31,207 nucleotides of DNA from JBFISM01 sp041608535 (GCA_041608535.1 JBFISM010000027.1:1-31207); one strand, 5' to 3'; shown: positions 7,905 through 16,687, counted from the stretch's first letter. Notes: generated by a model not told the origin, from the letters alone. Numbers and translations are program-made.

Positions 7905-9734
7905 CTACTGCACTTCGAAATCGGCGAACATGCCGGCTTCGTAGTGATCGGGAAGCAGACAAACGATGATCTCGTACTGCCCCGCAGCTTCGAACGTCAC
8001 GGTCAGGTCGGCCGTCTCACCGGGTTGGACGATGACGAGCGGATCCTCCTCTTCACCCTCGCCGTGGTCGTCATGACCTCCGGCGATGTGATCTTCGACT
8101 CCGTGCATCGTGCTGAGTCGGAACTCGTGCTCGATCTCACCCTCGTTGGTCACGCGGAACGTGACGGTCTCCCCGACCTCGGCCGAGAATGCATCCGGCT
8201 CGAAGGCGAACTCGTTGGCGACCACCTCGACGATCCGGCCCAGTTCGGCGGCATCGCCCTCATGGTCGGCGTCCTCGTCGTCGGCTGCTTCGTCGTGCGC
8301 GGCATCTTCGTCGTCCTCGTGAGCCGCCTCCTCGTCGTGAGCCGGCTCCGCCCCAGCGGAGGGCTCGACGATGATCGCCGTCACCATGCCGAACATGCCT
8401 TCATCACGCTCCACGTGGGTCAGGATGTGGCAGTGCCACACCCACACCCCGGGAGTGTCGAGGTGCATGAGCACTGAGTAGCGCTCACCGGGCGCCACGT
8501 TGACCGTGTCGGCCCAATAGGGGTTGTCCAGCGGTATCCCGTCCTTGGCGATGACGAGCTGCGGGAACTGATGCTGATGCATCGGGTGGATCTGCAGCCC
8601 CTCGTTGTAATAGTGGACTGCGATCCAGGAACCCTCCCCGAAGACGTATGGCTGGGTTGCGGGGAAGCTCTTCCCGTTCAGCGAGAATCCGATCACCCCG
8701 GCGTCGTTGAGCACCATGGGGATCTCCTCGGTTAGCTCCACATCGGCCGGAATCTCTCGTCCGCCGATCGTTTGCCCCGCGGGGAGCGGGAGATCGCCGA
8801 TGATCAACGTCCCGAACATTCCGTTGGGCACCTGCATCTGTGCATGGTGGTGGGCGTGATACATGCCGATCGCCGGGGCGGTGGTGGTGAACTCGTACAC
8901 GTACTCGGTGCCGGACTCGATCAACGGCTGCGTGACCGGCGCCACCCCGTCCTGGTCATTCGGGGTGCGGACGCCGTGCCAGTGGATGTCGGTCCCCATC
9001 GGCAGCTGGTTGTCGACCACGACGCGGACTTTGTCGCCAACGTCGAGGCGAATCGCCGGGCCCGGCACCTGGCCGTTGTAGGTCCACGCATCGACGAACT
9101 TGCCCGGCTCCACCTCCCACGGTGTGATCGCCGTGGTGATGCGGAACTCCTTCGTCCCATCGGGGAGGATCGTCGGCTCGAACGGCTGATTGCCCACACC
9201 TTCGGTCTCGGCGGGAAACGCGAGGATGCTGTCCGTCATCGCCTGATCCAGCGCCGCCCAGTCGGGCTCCTCGTCGTGCTCCTGATGCGCCGCCTCAACG
9301 GCGACCGCACCCTCTTGCACGACGAGCGTTGCCTCCATCCCGGCTTCGACGTGCCCGGGAATGTCGCAGATCAACTCATACGTACCCGGAGCAAGCACTC
9401 CGAGATCGAGCACCTCGGTCTCGCCGCTGTTGAGGTCGGAGGTGCGCTGCCGACCGTCCACGACGACGTTGTGCTGCACGGCTCCGTCGTTGTGCACCTC
9501 CAGACTCACCTGGCCTGCCGGCACGGTGAGCTCACCGTCGATGGTGAACTCGGTGAGGCTGAGCGCCGCCACGGTCTCCACGACGTCCGCTGCCGGTAGA
9601 GCCGTCGCATCGTCCGTGGCTTCGGGCTCGTCACCGCCCACGAGTAAACCACCGACGACGAGACCCACGGCGAGCACGGCTGCCGCAAACAGCGACGCCT
9701 CGAACACCCGCCCTCTGAAGAACGATTTTTCCAC
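7905..9734 (-). CDS. Membrane-anchored multicopper oxidase flanked by two extra cupredoxin domains
   Basis: 609 residues, GTG start with AGGAGA upstream. One N-terminal membrane anchor (about 13-33) places the rest outside. Cupredoxin 1 (about 55-140) has a type-1 copper set H88, C123, H128, M133. A two-domain multicopper oxidase/nitrite-reductase-like core (about 195-458) carries HWH (251-253), HAHHH (293-297), HPMHQH (383-388) and HCHILTH...M (434-447), enough for a mononuclear type-1 site and a trinuclear cluster. An acidic His/Asp/Glu-rich linker (about 464-494) leads to a C-terminal cupredoxin (about 500-609) with H536, C592, H597, M602. The likely role is oxidation of a small substrate or metal ion with O2, with the added cupredoxins as built-in electron carriers or copper stores. 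A NirK-type nitrite reductase cannot be excluded. The gene ends with TAG. Confidence 0.88.
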   Translation of the reverse strand: MEKSFFRGRVFEASLFAAAVLAVGLVVGGLLVGGDEPEATDDATALPAADVVETVAALSLTEFTIDGELTVPAGQVSLEVHNDGAVQHNVVVDGRQRTSDLNSGETEVLDLGVLAPGTYELICDIPGHVEAGMEATLVVQEGAVAVEAAHQEHDEEPDWAALDQAMTDSILAFPAETEGVGNQPFEPTILPDGTKEFRITTAITPWEVEPGKFVDAWTYNGQVPGPAIRLDVGDKVRVVVDNQLPMGTDIHWHGVRTPNDQDGVAPVTQPLIESGTEYVYEFTTTAPAIGMYHAHHHAQMQVPNGMFGTLIIGDLPLPAGQTIGGREIPADVELTEEIPMVLNDAGVIGFSLNGKSFPATQPYVFGEGSWIAVHYYNEGLQIHPMHQHQFPQLVIAKDGIPLDNPYWADTVNVAPGERYSVLMHLDTPGVWVWHCHILTHVERDEGMFGMVTAIIVEPSAGAEPAHDEEAAHEDDEDAAHDEAADDEDADHEGDAAELGRIVEVVANEFAFEPDAFSAEVGETVTFRVTNEGEIEHEFRLSTMHGVEDHIAGGHDDHGEGEEEDPLVIVQPGETADLTVTFEAAGQYEIIVCLLPDHYEAGMFADFEVQ

Positions 9735-9755
9735 GATTTCTCCTGGTCGACGTAT

Positions 9756-9773
9756 TTGTGCTCTATGTCACAA
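9756..9773. promoter_or_regulatory. CRP/FNR-like operator upstream of the multicopper oxidase
   Basis: TTGTG-N8-CACAA is a perfect 5-bp dyad centred about 30 bp before the GTG start of the oxidase. CRP/FNR-family regulators bind TGTGA-N6-TCACA-like dyads, so such a factor could control copper or redox-dependent expression. The match is short and could be chance. Confidence 0.35.
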
Positions 9774-9848
9774 GCGGTCCGCCCGGGTGAGAAGGGTCGA
9801 AAGTCACCTCGAATGGGACCATGTCGGGGTCGCTCCCGAGCTCGACGC

Positions 9849-9882
9849 GACCGGGGGCCACCAGAGCTGGCGGCCCCCGGTC
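9849..9882 (-). terminator. Strong hairpin after the beta-propeller gene
   Basis: GACCGGGGGCC pairs perfectly with GGCCCCCGGTC (11 bp). After one A/C mismatch the inner CCAG/CTGG adds 4 more pairs around AG. It begins 28 bp past the stop of the propeller gene on the minus strand. There is no T-tract, but the stem is very stable. Confidence 0.65.
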
Positions 9883-9910
9883 TCCCCCGGTCTGTCTCAC
9901 TCGATCGACG

Positions 9911-12175
9911 TCACAGACCCAATGTCACCAATCGCTCCAGCGTGCGCAGGTCGTTGGCCTGCACCCGGTTGTCCGAGATCGACCAGATCTCATCGTCCAC
10001 CACCACGAGACGGCGGATCGAAGGGAGCCATTCGTTGGGCCAGCAGATCTCGACCCGGCTTGCCTCCGGGATCCCGGCGACGAACTCCTCCATGCCCGGG
10101 CCCCAGAACTGCAGCTCGTCGGCGGGAATCCGCTCGCAGCTCAGACCGGCGACGCCGCCCAGGTCGTCCTCACCGCACAGCTGCACCACGCCCTCCTCGG
10201 CGATGTGCCACAGCTCGGTTTCCTCGGGCAGGTCGCTCCGTGACAGCCGCTCGCAGTCGCTCTCCCTGCCTATGGGCTCGCCATGAGTGATCTCACCAAA
10301 CTCGTTGATCCCACGGGCGGTGACGTCCAGCAGCACGGCCCCTTGCAGCCCGCCCGAATAGCTCTGCACCGGCACTCCCGCCAGCGATTGCTTCTCCCAC
10401 CACAGGAAGGCGCGATGGTCCCACGCAACAGCCGATTCGGCATTCTTCATCGTCCAGTTGTCGATCTCGCGCGGATCGCTCGGATCGGACACGTCGAACA
10501 GGGACACCTTCGCTCCCGTGACCACACCGTCGTCGGTGGCCTCGCTACCCACGCCGATGACGAGGCCGTCACCGATCGGATGCAGATAGCTCGAGAATCC
10601 GGGGATCTTCAACTCACCGGCCACGGCGGGCTCGGTGTGATCGCTGAGGTCGATGACATACAACGGATCCACCTGACGGAACGTCACGACGTAGGCGGTG
10701 TCGCCCAGAAAACGCACCGAGAAGATCTGCTCGGTCACACCCAGACCATCGACACGGCCGATCTCGACGAGCTCGCTGCCGTCCGGCCGGAGCACGATGA
10801 CAGAGCTGGAGGACGTGTCGTCGCTCGGCCACCACACGTCCCCTTTGGTGACGGCTACACGCAGGTCGCCCTCCCACTCGCCCAGCGAGAACTGGTTGAG
10901 GAGTCGACCGGGTACCTTGCCCGAAGCCACGTAGTTCGCCCCCGCCGGGTCGGTGATGTCGAACATGTGGATGTTTGTGGTGGGATCCTCCGCCGGCTCG
11001 CCGATGGCCCCGTCCTCTGCCCAGATGATCTCGGGGAAGCGCGCCGTCGTCGCATAGAGGTTGTTCGCCGAGGCGTACACCGTGTGTGTCTCGGCGAAGA
11101 TGGTCGAGGCGTCTGGCGACTCGAGTCCGCGAGTGGTGTCGATCGTCACCACCGAGGTCGTGCTGAACCCGCTGAACACCTCGGGGACGTGCACCCGAGT
11201 GCAGTCACTCACCAGACCGTCGGCAGCGGCGCCCCCATCACGGCTGAGCTGGAACCGAGGCAACCAGTCTTCGAGCTCGGACTCGGCGACCACCTGCCGG
11301 TTGACTTCAAGCGCCCTGTCTTCGCTTCCCGGAGTGCTCGGGAAGACGAAGTCGAGACCACCAGGCTGGCTGGTGATGACGACGCTGGCGATACCGTCCA
11401 CGAGCCGGCTCGTCACGTAGGACCCTTCGACCCGCAGCTCGCTGACCACGGATGCATCTCCAGGCCGGGAGACGTCAATCTCGGAGATCACGGTGAGCGG
11501 CGTTCCCGGTCGGATGACCGGCCAGCTGAGCGACTCCAGGGCGACCTCGTCGAGCCACTGGGTGGAGAAGATGTAGAGCCGGTCGTCGGCCAGCAGCATA
11601 TCGGTGGCGCCGAAGTCGCCGAGGTTCACCGCCGCCACGATGTCGCGTTCGGCGACGTCGACGATGGTCAGCCGCTGGTAGTTGACGATATAGAGGTAAT
11701 CCCCGTCCGTCTTGACGAGATCGCCCTCGTCAACGCCCTCTTCCTGAACGTTCGTGGTCGAGAAAGCGCTGCCCCCGCCGGCGTCGTCCCCGCCACCGTC
11801 GAAGGCCGCTTCGGCGGGAACCGCAGTGGTCGCCGGAACCGCGAAGTCGCCTTCCGCCACGAAGCCGCCACGCCAGAAATTCCCAGACCCGAAGCCGTAG
11901 GGACCCACCCGCTCGGCGGCTTCGGCTTTGATCCATTCGAGCAACCCGTCGCATGCATCGAACACATTGAGGGCCGCCGGCAACACGCGCAGGTTCGACC
12001 CCGATCCCGAGACGACGCCTGCGGCGCTGCCACTTGAGCCCGAGCTTCCGTTGTCGCCACGGTTCTCGATCGTCCCGACAACACTCGTGGTCGAGCCCTC
12101 CGTCTCCGGCGTCCCGGTGCAGGCCGCTACCACCAGCACAAAGACCAGCATTGCCAGAAGCCCATTGCGTCGCAT
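9911..12175 (-). CDS. Secreted beta-propeller lipoprotein (Beta_propel / COG4880 family)
   Basis: 754 residues from the ATG at 12175. The N-terminus MRRNGLLAMLVFVLVVAAC is a lipoprotein signal (lipobox VAAC), followed by a Ser/Gly-rich low-complexity stretch. The family hallmark FSTTNVQEEGVDEGDLVKTD is near the start of the propeller, with repeated 'DGDYLYIV', 'DDRLYIFS' and 'DTAYVVTF'-type blades to the C-terminus. The family (Pfam Beta_propel, 'distantly related to WD-40') is found in archaea and actinobacteria and has no defined activity; surface binding is a guess. The start at 12175 is preferred over an in-frame ATG at 12199 for two reasons: AGGTGG sits 7 bp before it, and an ECF-like promoter predicts a transcript start near 12198. 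Control by an extracytoplasmic-stress sigma factor is therefore plausible. Confidence 0.88.
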   Translation of the reverse strand: MRRNGLLAMLVFVLVVAACTGTPETEGSTTSVVGTIENRGDNGSSGSSGSAAGVVSGSGSNLRVLPAALNVFDACDGLLEWIKAEAAERVGPYGFGSGNFWRGGFVAEGDFAVPATTAVPAEAAFDGGGDDAGGGSAFSTTNVQEEGVDEGDLVKTDGDYLYIVNYQRLTIVDVAERDIVAAVNLGDFGATDMLLADDRLYIFSTQWLDEVALESLSWPVIRPGTPLTVISEIDVSRPGDASVVSELRVEGSYVTSRLVDGIASVVITSQPGGLDFVFPSTPGSEDRALEVNRQVVAESELEDWLPRFQLSRDGGAAADGLVSDCTRVHVPEVFSGFSTTSVVTIDTTRGLESPDASTIFAETHTVYASANNLYATTARFPEIIWAEDGAIGEPAEDPTTNIHMFDITDPAGANYVASGKVPGRLLNQFSLGEWEGDLRVAVTKGDVWWPSDDTSSSSVIVLRPDGSELVEIGRVDGLGVTEQIFSVRFLGDTAYVVTFRQVDPLYVIDLSDHTEPAVAGELKIPGFSSYLHPIGDGLVIGVGSEATDDGVVTGAKVSLFDVSDPSDPREIDNWTMKNAESAVAWDHRAFLWWEKQSLAGVPVQSYSGGLQGAVLLDVTARGINEFGEITHGEPIGRESDCERLSRSDLPEETELWHIAEEGVVQLCGEDDLGGVAGLSCERIPADELQFWGPGMEEFVAGIPEASRVEICWPNEWLPSIRRLVVVDDEIWSISDNRVQANDLRTLERLVTLGL

Positions 12176-12204
12176 CGTTCCACCTCGATTCAGCGGCATC
12201 GCCC

Positions 12205-12236
12205 ATCAGACGTCCCCGATGACCGCAAAAGTTCCC
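12205..12236 (-). promoter_or_regulatory. ECF-sigma-like promoter of the beta-propeller gene
   Basis: On the minus strand GGGAACTT (first six bases = plus 12231-12236) is followed, 18 bp after GGGAAC, by CGTCTGAT (plus 12205-12212). GGAAC at -35 and CGTC/TCTGA at -10 are characteristic of extracytoplasmic-function sigma factors (E. coli RpoE GAACTT...TCTGA; actinobacterial SigE GGAAC...CGT). The spacer is 1-2 bp longer than usual. The predicted start lies about 20 bp before the ATG at 12175. Confidence 0.5.
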
Positions 12237-12260
12237 GTTGGGTCTCGCGCCCGAGCAGCC

Positions 12261-12319
12261 GCATCTCGAGGCCGCATCTCGAGGCCGCATCTCGAGGCCG
12301 CATCTCGAGCATCGAGATG
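12261..12319. repeat. 13-bp tandem repeat ending in a hairpin
   Basis: GCATCTCGAGGCC occurs three times in a row plus a fourth partial copy (GCATCTCGAG), 12261-12309. Each copy contains the palindrome CTCGAG. The last copy also forms CATCTCGA-GCA-TCGAGATG (12301-12319), an 8-bp stem with a 3-nt loop. It lies between the stop of the peptidoglycan hydrolase and the ECF-like promoter of the propeller gene, so it may terminate the former or bind a regulator of the latter. No ORF of merit spans it. Confidence 0.75.
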
Positions 12320-12422
12320 TTCCTCGTTCGGAGCTGCCGATTGTGTCAGTCGTCGACGGCGGCGGCTTCTCCTCCGACACGACGGTGATCGCGCTGTAGC
12401 CGCGCTTGGCTCACAGAGGACC

Positions 12423-13895
12423 TCAGCGTCGCACGAAGCCTTCGACCGGAGTTCGCCCGCCATCCGCCGTGACGAACCACAGCTTGCCGTCCGAGCCGAC
12501 CGTGACGTAATCGACGTCGACCTTTTGCCCTTTCGCAAGTGGCGCCTGAACGGGAGGAGTCGCCGGATCGGCGAACACCAGCACCGGGACACCGTCCCGG
12601 ACGGCGGCCACCTTCTTCTGGTAGGCCAGGAACAGGTGGTCGTTGATGATCCGATCCTTCACTTTCCCGCTGATCGGTCGGCGCTCCCCGAACGACATCG
12701 CTACCGGGACAGCGTGCACCGGCGCACCGTCACGCAATCGAGCAAGGACGACGTCGAAATACGGCCCCGGACAGTTGGGCTTGGTGTTCTTGATCCAAGC
12801 GTGTTTGAGGATGTTTTCGATGGGGATGTCGAATCGGGCCATCCAGTCCCGGCACTGCCAGACGATGGCATCGATCTGTGCGGGCGGGCGTGTCTCGAAT
12901 GGTTTGCCCTCCGCTTCGATCGTCAGCGACCATTGGTTCGGACTCCCACCGCGGTCGATCAACGGTTGCGCCTGGGGTGCACTTCCCGCGACGTTCCCGT
13001 TCGTCCACGGCCCGTGTCCTTCGGGGATGACGCGAAGAATCGATCCGTCCTTTTGGATCATCACCGTCGAAGACGCACCCACTCGCTTGCCAGCGGTTCT
13101 TCCGTTGATCCAATGGTCGAGGCTGCCGGTGGTAGTGCCGTCCTGGATGTGCAGAACGATGAACCGCGGTGCTCCCTGGATGCCGCTGCGCTTCCGATCG
13201 ATGATGCAGCGGCTGAGCATGTAGTCCCGCGCCGAACGCATCTTGTCGTCGTTACGACTGGGTTTGGTGGTCGACACCCCGAACCGCAGGGCGTCCGCAT
13301 CGTTCTTCAGGTCGAAGACCTTCGGCTGTGCCTGCGCACGCCCCACTCGCCGGGATGGAGGGGATCCGCCGTCCGTGTCGCTCAGGTTGCCGAAGGCACG
13401 GTTGGCCTGGCCGACGATCTGGTTGGCGTAGTTGGGATTGGTTGCCCACCGACCGGAAAGGAACGCAAGCGTCTGCGCTTTGCCGAGAAAGCCGGCAGAG
13501 CGAACAGCTTCCAGCCTGGGGTCGAGATGTGCAAAAGGAGCCAGCTCTGGTGGCAGCGTTTCGCCGTCCACGTAGTACCACAGGTGGATCAAGTGAGCTC
13601 GTGCGGCGAGGTCACCATTGTCAAACGAGATCATCTGATCATGGTCGTCGGTGACGCCGATGCCTCCCGGATTCAACCGCTTCTTCCAGATCTCCGACGT
13701 TCCGATTGCTGTTTCGTCGCACCACTGCGCAAACGCGATCTCGAAGCGAATCCCGATCGCTACACAGATCCGGTGCAGCTCCCGAACGTACCGATCGACC
13801 TCGCGCTTCGGTTTCCCGTCCTTGGCGTATGCAAGGGCCTCGGCAACGGTCCCCGTCGAGAGTCCACGTATCGTTGTGCCTGTTGTGAGAGCCAT
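12423..13895 (-). CDS. Peptidoglycan hydrolase with glucosaminidase-like and amidase_2 domains
   Basis: 490 residues. Residues about 40-175 resemble glucosaminidase/lysozyme-type domains (FEIAFAQWCDETAIG with candidate catalytic Glu61; NPGGIGVTDD; FLGKAQTLAFLSGRWATNPNYA). Residues about 243-390 resemble N-acetylmuramoyl-L-alanine amidase_2/PGRP domains (FIVLHIQDG, GASSTVMIQKDGSILRVIPE, WSLTIEAEG, KHAWIKNTKPNCPGPYFD). Candidate zinc ligands are H249, H365 and C375. The C-terminal ~80 residues are a small beta-rich domain that may bind wall polymer. It would cleave both the sugar backbone and the stem-peptide bond. No signal peptide or membrane segment is evident, unusual for an autolysin and more like phage endolysins, though no other phage gene is nearby. 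The start ATG has GGGAAGGAT upstream. It stands alone: 207 bp upstream and 223 bp downstream are non-coding. Confidence 0.8.
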   Translation of the reverse strand: MALTTGTTIRGLSTGTVAEALAYAKDGKPKREVDRYVRELHRICVAIGIRFEIAFAQWCDETAIGTSEIWKKRLNPGGIGVTDDHDQMISFDNGDLAARAHLIHLWYYVDGETLPPELAPFAHLDPRLEAVRSAGFLGKAQTLAFLSGRWATNPNYANQIVGQANRAFGNLSDTDGGSPPSRRVGRAQAQPKVFDLKNDADALRFGVSTTKPSRNDDKMRSARDYMLSRCIIDRKRSGIQGAPRFIVLHIQDGTTTGSLDHWINGRTAGKRVGASSTVMIQKDGSILRVIPEGHGPWTNGNVAGSAPQAQPLIDRGGSPNQWSLTIEAEGKPFETRPPAQIDAIVWQCRDWMARFDIPIENILKHAWIKNTKPNCPGPYFDVVLARLRDGAPVHAVPVAMSFGERRPISGKVKDRIINDHLFLAYQKKVAAVRDGVPVLVFADPATPPVQAPLAKGQKVDVDYVTVGSDGKLWFVTADGGRTPVEGFVRR

Positions 13896-14102
13896 GATCC
13901 TTCCCCTCGTACCCGTGGTATTGGTGTTGGGATATGACGCATCGACGGTTCACCAAATACATTACGCCTGCACGGTTCTGCGGGTCGGGGGCACGCTGAT
14001 CCGCGCTCTCGGCGTTGGCTTGGTGACGGAATTGCGACCACTTCGGCCGCGCCGGGATCAGCGGGTGTCGTTGCGTGACAACGTGGTGTTGCTGTCGCGA
14101 CC

Positions 14103-15734
14103 TCAAATCTCGATGATGAGAGGAAAGACGACGGGGCGGCGGGAGAGCTGGCGTTTCACGGAGCGAGCGGCGGCGAGGCGGATGGCTTGACGAAGTGCAT
14201 CCGGGTCGACGGGGAGTTGCAGCTCGTGGATCGCCTCGATCACGTCCTCGACGACACCGGCATGGAGGTCCTTCGTGTCGTCTGAGACGCCGTGCGAGTC
14301 GGCGTCGGGGCCATTGACGATCTCGCCCGTGTGGCGATCGACGCCAACAGTCACGATCAGCACCCCGTCGTCGGCGAGGTGGCGGCGATCGCGCAGCACC
14401 TCATCGACATCGCCGACCACGTCGCCGTCGATGTAGACGTAGCCCGCCGGTACCGCCGAGCGCTCTACCGTGATCTCGTCGCCGTCGAGCACGATCCGGT
14501 CGCCGTTCTCCAGCACCTCCACGTGAGGGACCCCCACCGAACGTGCCAGCTGCGCATTGGCGTGCAGGTGGCGCACTTCGCCGTGCACCGGTACGAACGC
14601 CTCCGGTTGCACCACGTTGTAGAACGTCCGTAGCTCATCCCTGGCGGCGTGACCGGAGACGTGCACATTGGCGTTGCGGCCGTGATAGACGACTATGCCC
14701 TTGCGGACGAGATTGTTGATCACGCGCGACACCCTCGTCTCATTGCCGGGGATGGGTGTGGCGGAGATGATGACCGAGTCGCCTTCATGCAGCTCGAGAC
14801 CCTTGTGCTTCTGCTGGGCCAGCAACGACAAGGCGGCAAACGGCTCCCCCTGGCTGCCGGTCGAGATCACGGCCATCTCGTCCTCCGGAAGCTCGATCAC
14901 CTCCTTGAGCGGCAACACCAGCCCGTCGGGGATGTGCAGCGCACCGAGTGCGGATGCGATCTCGACGTTGCGCACCATGGAACGTCCCAAGAACGCCAGC
15001 TTGCGGCCCGCCGCGGCCACTGCGTCGATTGCCTGCTGCACTCGGTGCACGTGGCTGGCGAAACAGGCGATGATGACCCGACCCGAAGCCTCGGCCGTCA
15101 GGTGGCGCAACGGCGGCCCCACCGAGGCCTCGGAGGGGGTGAAACCGTCCCGCTCGGCGTTGGTGCTGTCGGCGAGCAGCAGCCGCACACCCCGCCGTCC
15201 GAATCCACCAAAAGTGGCGAGGTCGGTGGGTTTTCCGTCGATAGGCGTGGGATCCAGCTTGAAATCCCCGCTGTGGGCGATGAGCCCTTCGGGGGTGTCG
15301 AACACCACACCCACCGCTTGCGGCACGCTGTGGGCGACGTGGACCATGGCAAATGTCACACCGTTGCCGACCTCCACCCACTCGCCGGGTGTCACGGCAA
15401 CCAGTTCGGCATCGATCTCCATCTCTGCGATCCGAGTCGACGCAAACTCGACAGTGAGCTCGGTGCCGTACACCGGGACATTGGCTTCCCGAAGGAAGTA
15501 GGCCAATGCCCCCATGTGGTCTTCATGACCATGGGTGAGCACGACGCAGACGAGATCGTCGATTCGGTCGAAGACCCAGGAGAAATCGGGCAGCACCAGA
15601 TCGACACCGAGCATGTCCTCCTCCGGGAACATGAGCCCGCAGTCGACGAGAACGAGCTGGCCGTCGATCTCCACCGCAGCACAGTTGCGGCCGATCTCAC
15701 CGAGCCCGCCGAGAAACGTCAACGATACGGCCAT
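14103..15734 (-). CDS. rnj: Ribonuclease J
   Basis: 543 residues. RNase J is a metallo-beta-lactamase/beta-CASP nuclease with endo- and 5'-3' exonuclease activity in mRNA decay and rRNA maturation. The start is MAVSLTFLGGLGEIGRN. The zinc motif HGHEDH is at 68-73, followed by HSGDFKLD, LLADSTNAE, the beta-CASP region with STGSQGEP, and HVSGHAARDEL and PVHGEVRHL. It ends with the RNase J C-terminal domain. The length is normal for actinobacterial RNase J without a long N-terminal extension. It lies 26 bp downstream of dapA in the same direction, with GAGGCAGG before the ATG, the usual dapA-rnj pairing. Confidence 0.97.
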   Translation of the reverse strand: MAVSLTFLGGLGEIGRNCAAVEIDGQLVLVDCGLMFPEEDMLGVDLVLPDFSWVFDRIDDLVCVVLTHGHEDHMGALAYFLREANVPVYGTELTVEFASTRIAEMEIDAELVAVTPGEWVEVGNGVTFAMVHVAHSVPQAVGVVFDTPEGLIAHSGDFKLDPTPIDGKPTDLATFGGFGRRGVRLLLADSTNAERDGFTPSEASVGPPLRHLTAEASGRVIIACFASHVHRVQQAIDAVAAAGRKLAFLGRSMVRNVEIASALGALHIPDGLVLPLKEVIELPEDEMAVISTGSQGEPFAALSLLAQQKHKGLELHEGDSVIISATPIPGNETRVSRVINNLVRKGIVVYHGRNANVHVSGHAARDELRTFYNVVQPEAFVPVHGEVRHLHANAQLARSVGVPHVEVLENGDRIVLDGDEITVERSAVPAGYVYIDGDVVGDVDEVLRDRRHLADDGVLIVTVGVDRHTGEIVNGPDADSHGVSDDTKDLHAGVVEDVIEAIHELQLPVDPDALRQAIRLAAARSVKRQLSRRPVVFPLIIEI

Positions 15735-15760
15735 ACCTGCCTCGCGCTAGCTCGTGGCCG

Positions 15761-16654
15761 TCAGACGGCTGCCGCACTCGCCATCGCCGCTTCCACTGCG
15801 GCCATGGTCTCTTCCGACGCCCGTACCAGCGGGAGACGCGGCTCACCGACAGGCTCCCAGAACCGGTTCATCGCCTCTTTCACCGGCATCGGGTTCGGCT
15901 CGAGGAACAACGCATCGAAGATCGGCATGAGGGCGTCTTCTATGGCTGCCGCTCGCTCGTCGTCGCCGGCACGGATTGCTTCGATCATCGCGGCGATCTG
16001 CCTGCCCACCATGTGAGCCGCCACCGAAACCACTCCGACGCCTCCGGCGTCCATCATCGACTTGGTCATGAAGTCCGATCCTGCATAGACCGCAAAATCT
16101 CCGGGCAGCCGATCGAATGACCGCAGCGTGAAGTCGAGATCGTCGACGGCGTCTTTCACTGCAACGATGTTGGGATGCGCCGCCAGCGTCACCAGGGTGT
16201 CCACCTCTATCAGTCGAGCGGTGCGACCCGGAATGTTGTACAGCAGCACCGGTAGATCGCTGGCGTCGGCGATCGCCGTGAAATGCGCCAGCAAGCCGTG
16301 CTGGGGCGGCTTGGAGTAGTACGGGGTCACCGCCATCACCCCGTGACACCCGATGGTCTCGGCTTCCCTGGTCATCTTCACCGACTCAGCCGTGTCGTAT
16401 GTGCCGGTCCCGGCCACGATCTTCATCCGGTCGCCGACGGCATCGACGGCAGACGCGAACAATGCCAGCTTCTCCTCGGCGGCCAGTGTGGGCGACTCCC
16501 CGGTGGTGCCGCAGACCACCACACCTTCCGATCCGGTGTCCTCGAGATGGTGGAGCAGTCGCCAGAAGGCCTCGTAGTCGACTGACCCGTCGGCGGCAAA
16601 GGGGGTGATCGCAGCGGTCAGCAGACTCCCAAACGGTGCCGGTGGTCGGCGCAT
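15761..16654 (-). CDS. dapA: 4-hydroxy-tetrahydrodipicolinate synthase
   Basis: 297 residues. It condenses pyruvate with aspartate semialdehyde, the first committed step to diaminopimelate and lysine. Family features are present: GSLLTAAITPF near the start, the CGTTGESPTL loop (48-57), PYYSKPPQ (111-118), Tyr139 in LLYNIPGRT, the Schiff-base Lys167 in NIVAVKDA, and YAGSD. The frame is open far upstream, but the ATG at 16654 gives the normal length and family N-terminus and clears the divergent thioredoxin gene. It is paired with rnj downstream and separated from dapB by the thioredoxin gene on the other strand. In many relatives dapB and dapA are adjacent or separated by thyX; no thyX is seen here. 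Confidence 0.97.
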   Translation of the reverse strand: MRRPPAPFGSLLTAAITPFAADGSVDYEAFWRLLHHLEDTGSEGVVVCGTTGESPTLAAEEKLALFASAVDAVGDRMKIVAGTGTYDTAESVKMTREAETIGCHGVMAVTPYYSKPPQHGLLAHFTAIADASDLPVLLYNIPGRTARLIEVDTLVTLAAHPNIVAVKDAVDDLDFTLRSFDRLPGDFAVYAGSDFMTKSMMDAGGVGVVSVAAHMVGRQIAAMIEAIRAGDDERAAAIEDALMPIFDALFLEPNPMPVKEAMNRFWEPVGEPRLPLVRASEETMAAVEAAMASAAAV

Positions 16655-16687
16655 GACCAGACGGTAGCAGCGCAGGCGCCGACTACG

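Noticed and set aside
11928..13937. 669-residue plus-strand ORF opposite the peptidoglycan hydrolase
   Set aside because: It crosses two genes, the tandem repeat and the promoter, and has no recognisable domain; the minus strand encodes known domains.
13896..14102. 207-bp gap between rnj and the hydrolase as a hidden RNA or gene
   Set aside because: No tRNA-like T-loop, strong hairpin or coding bias was seen.
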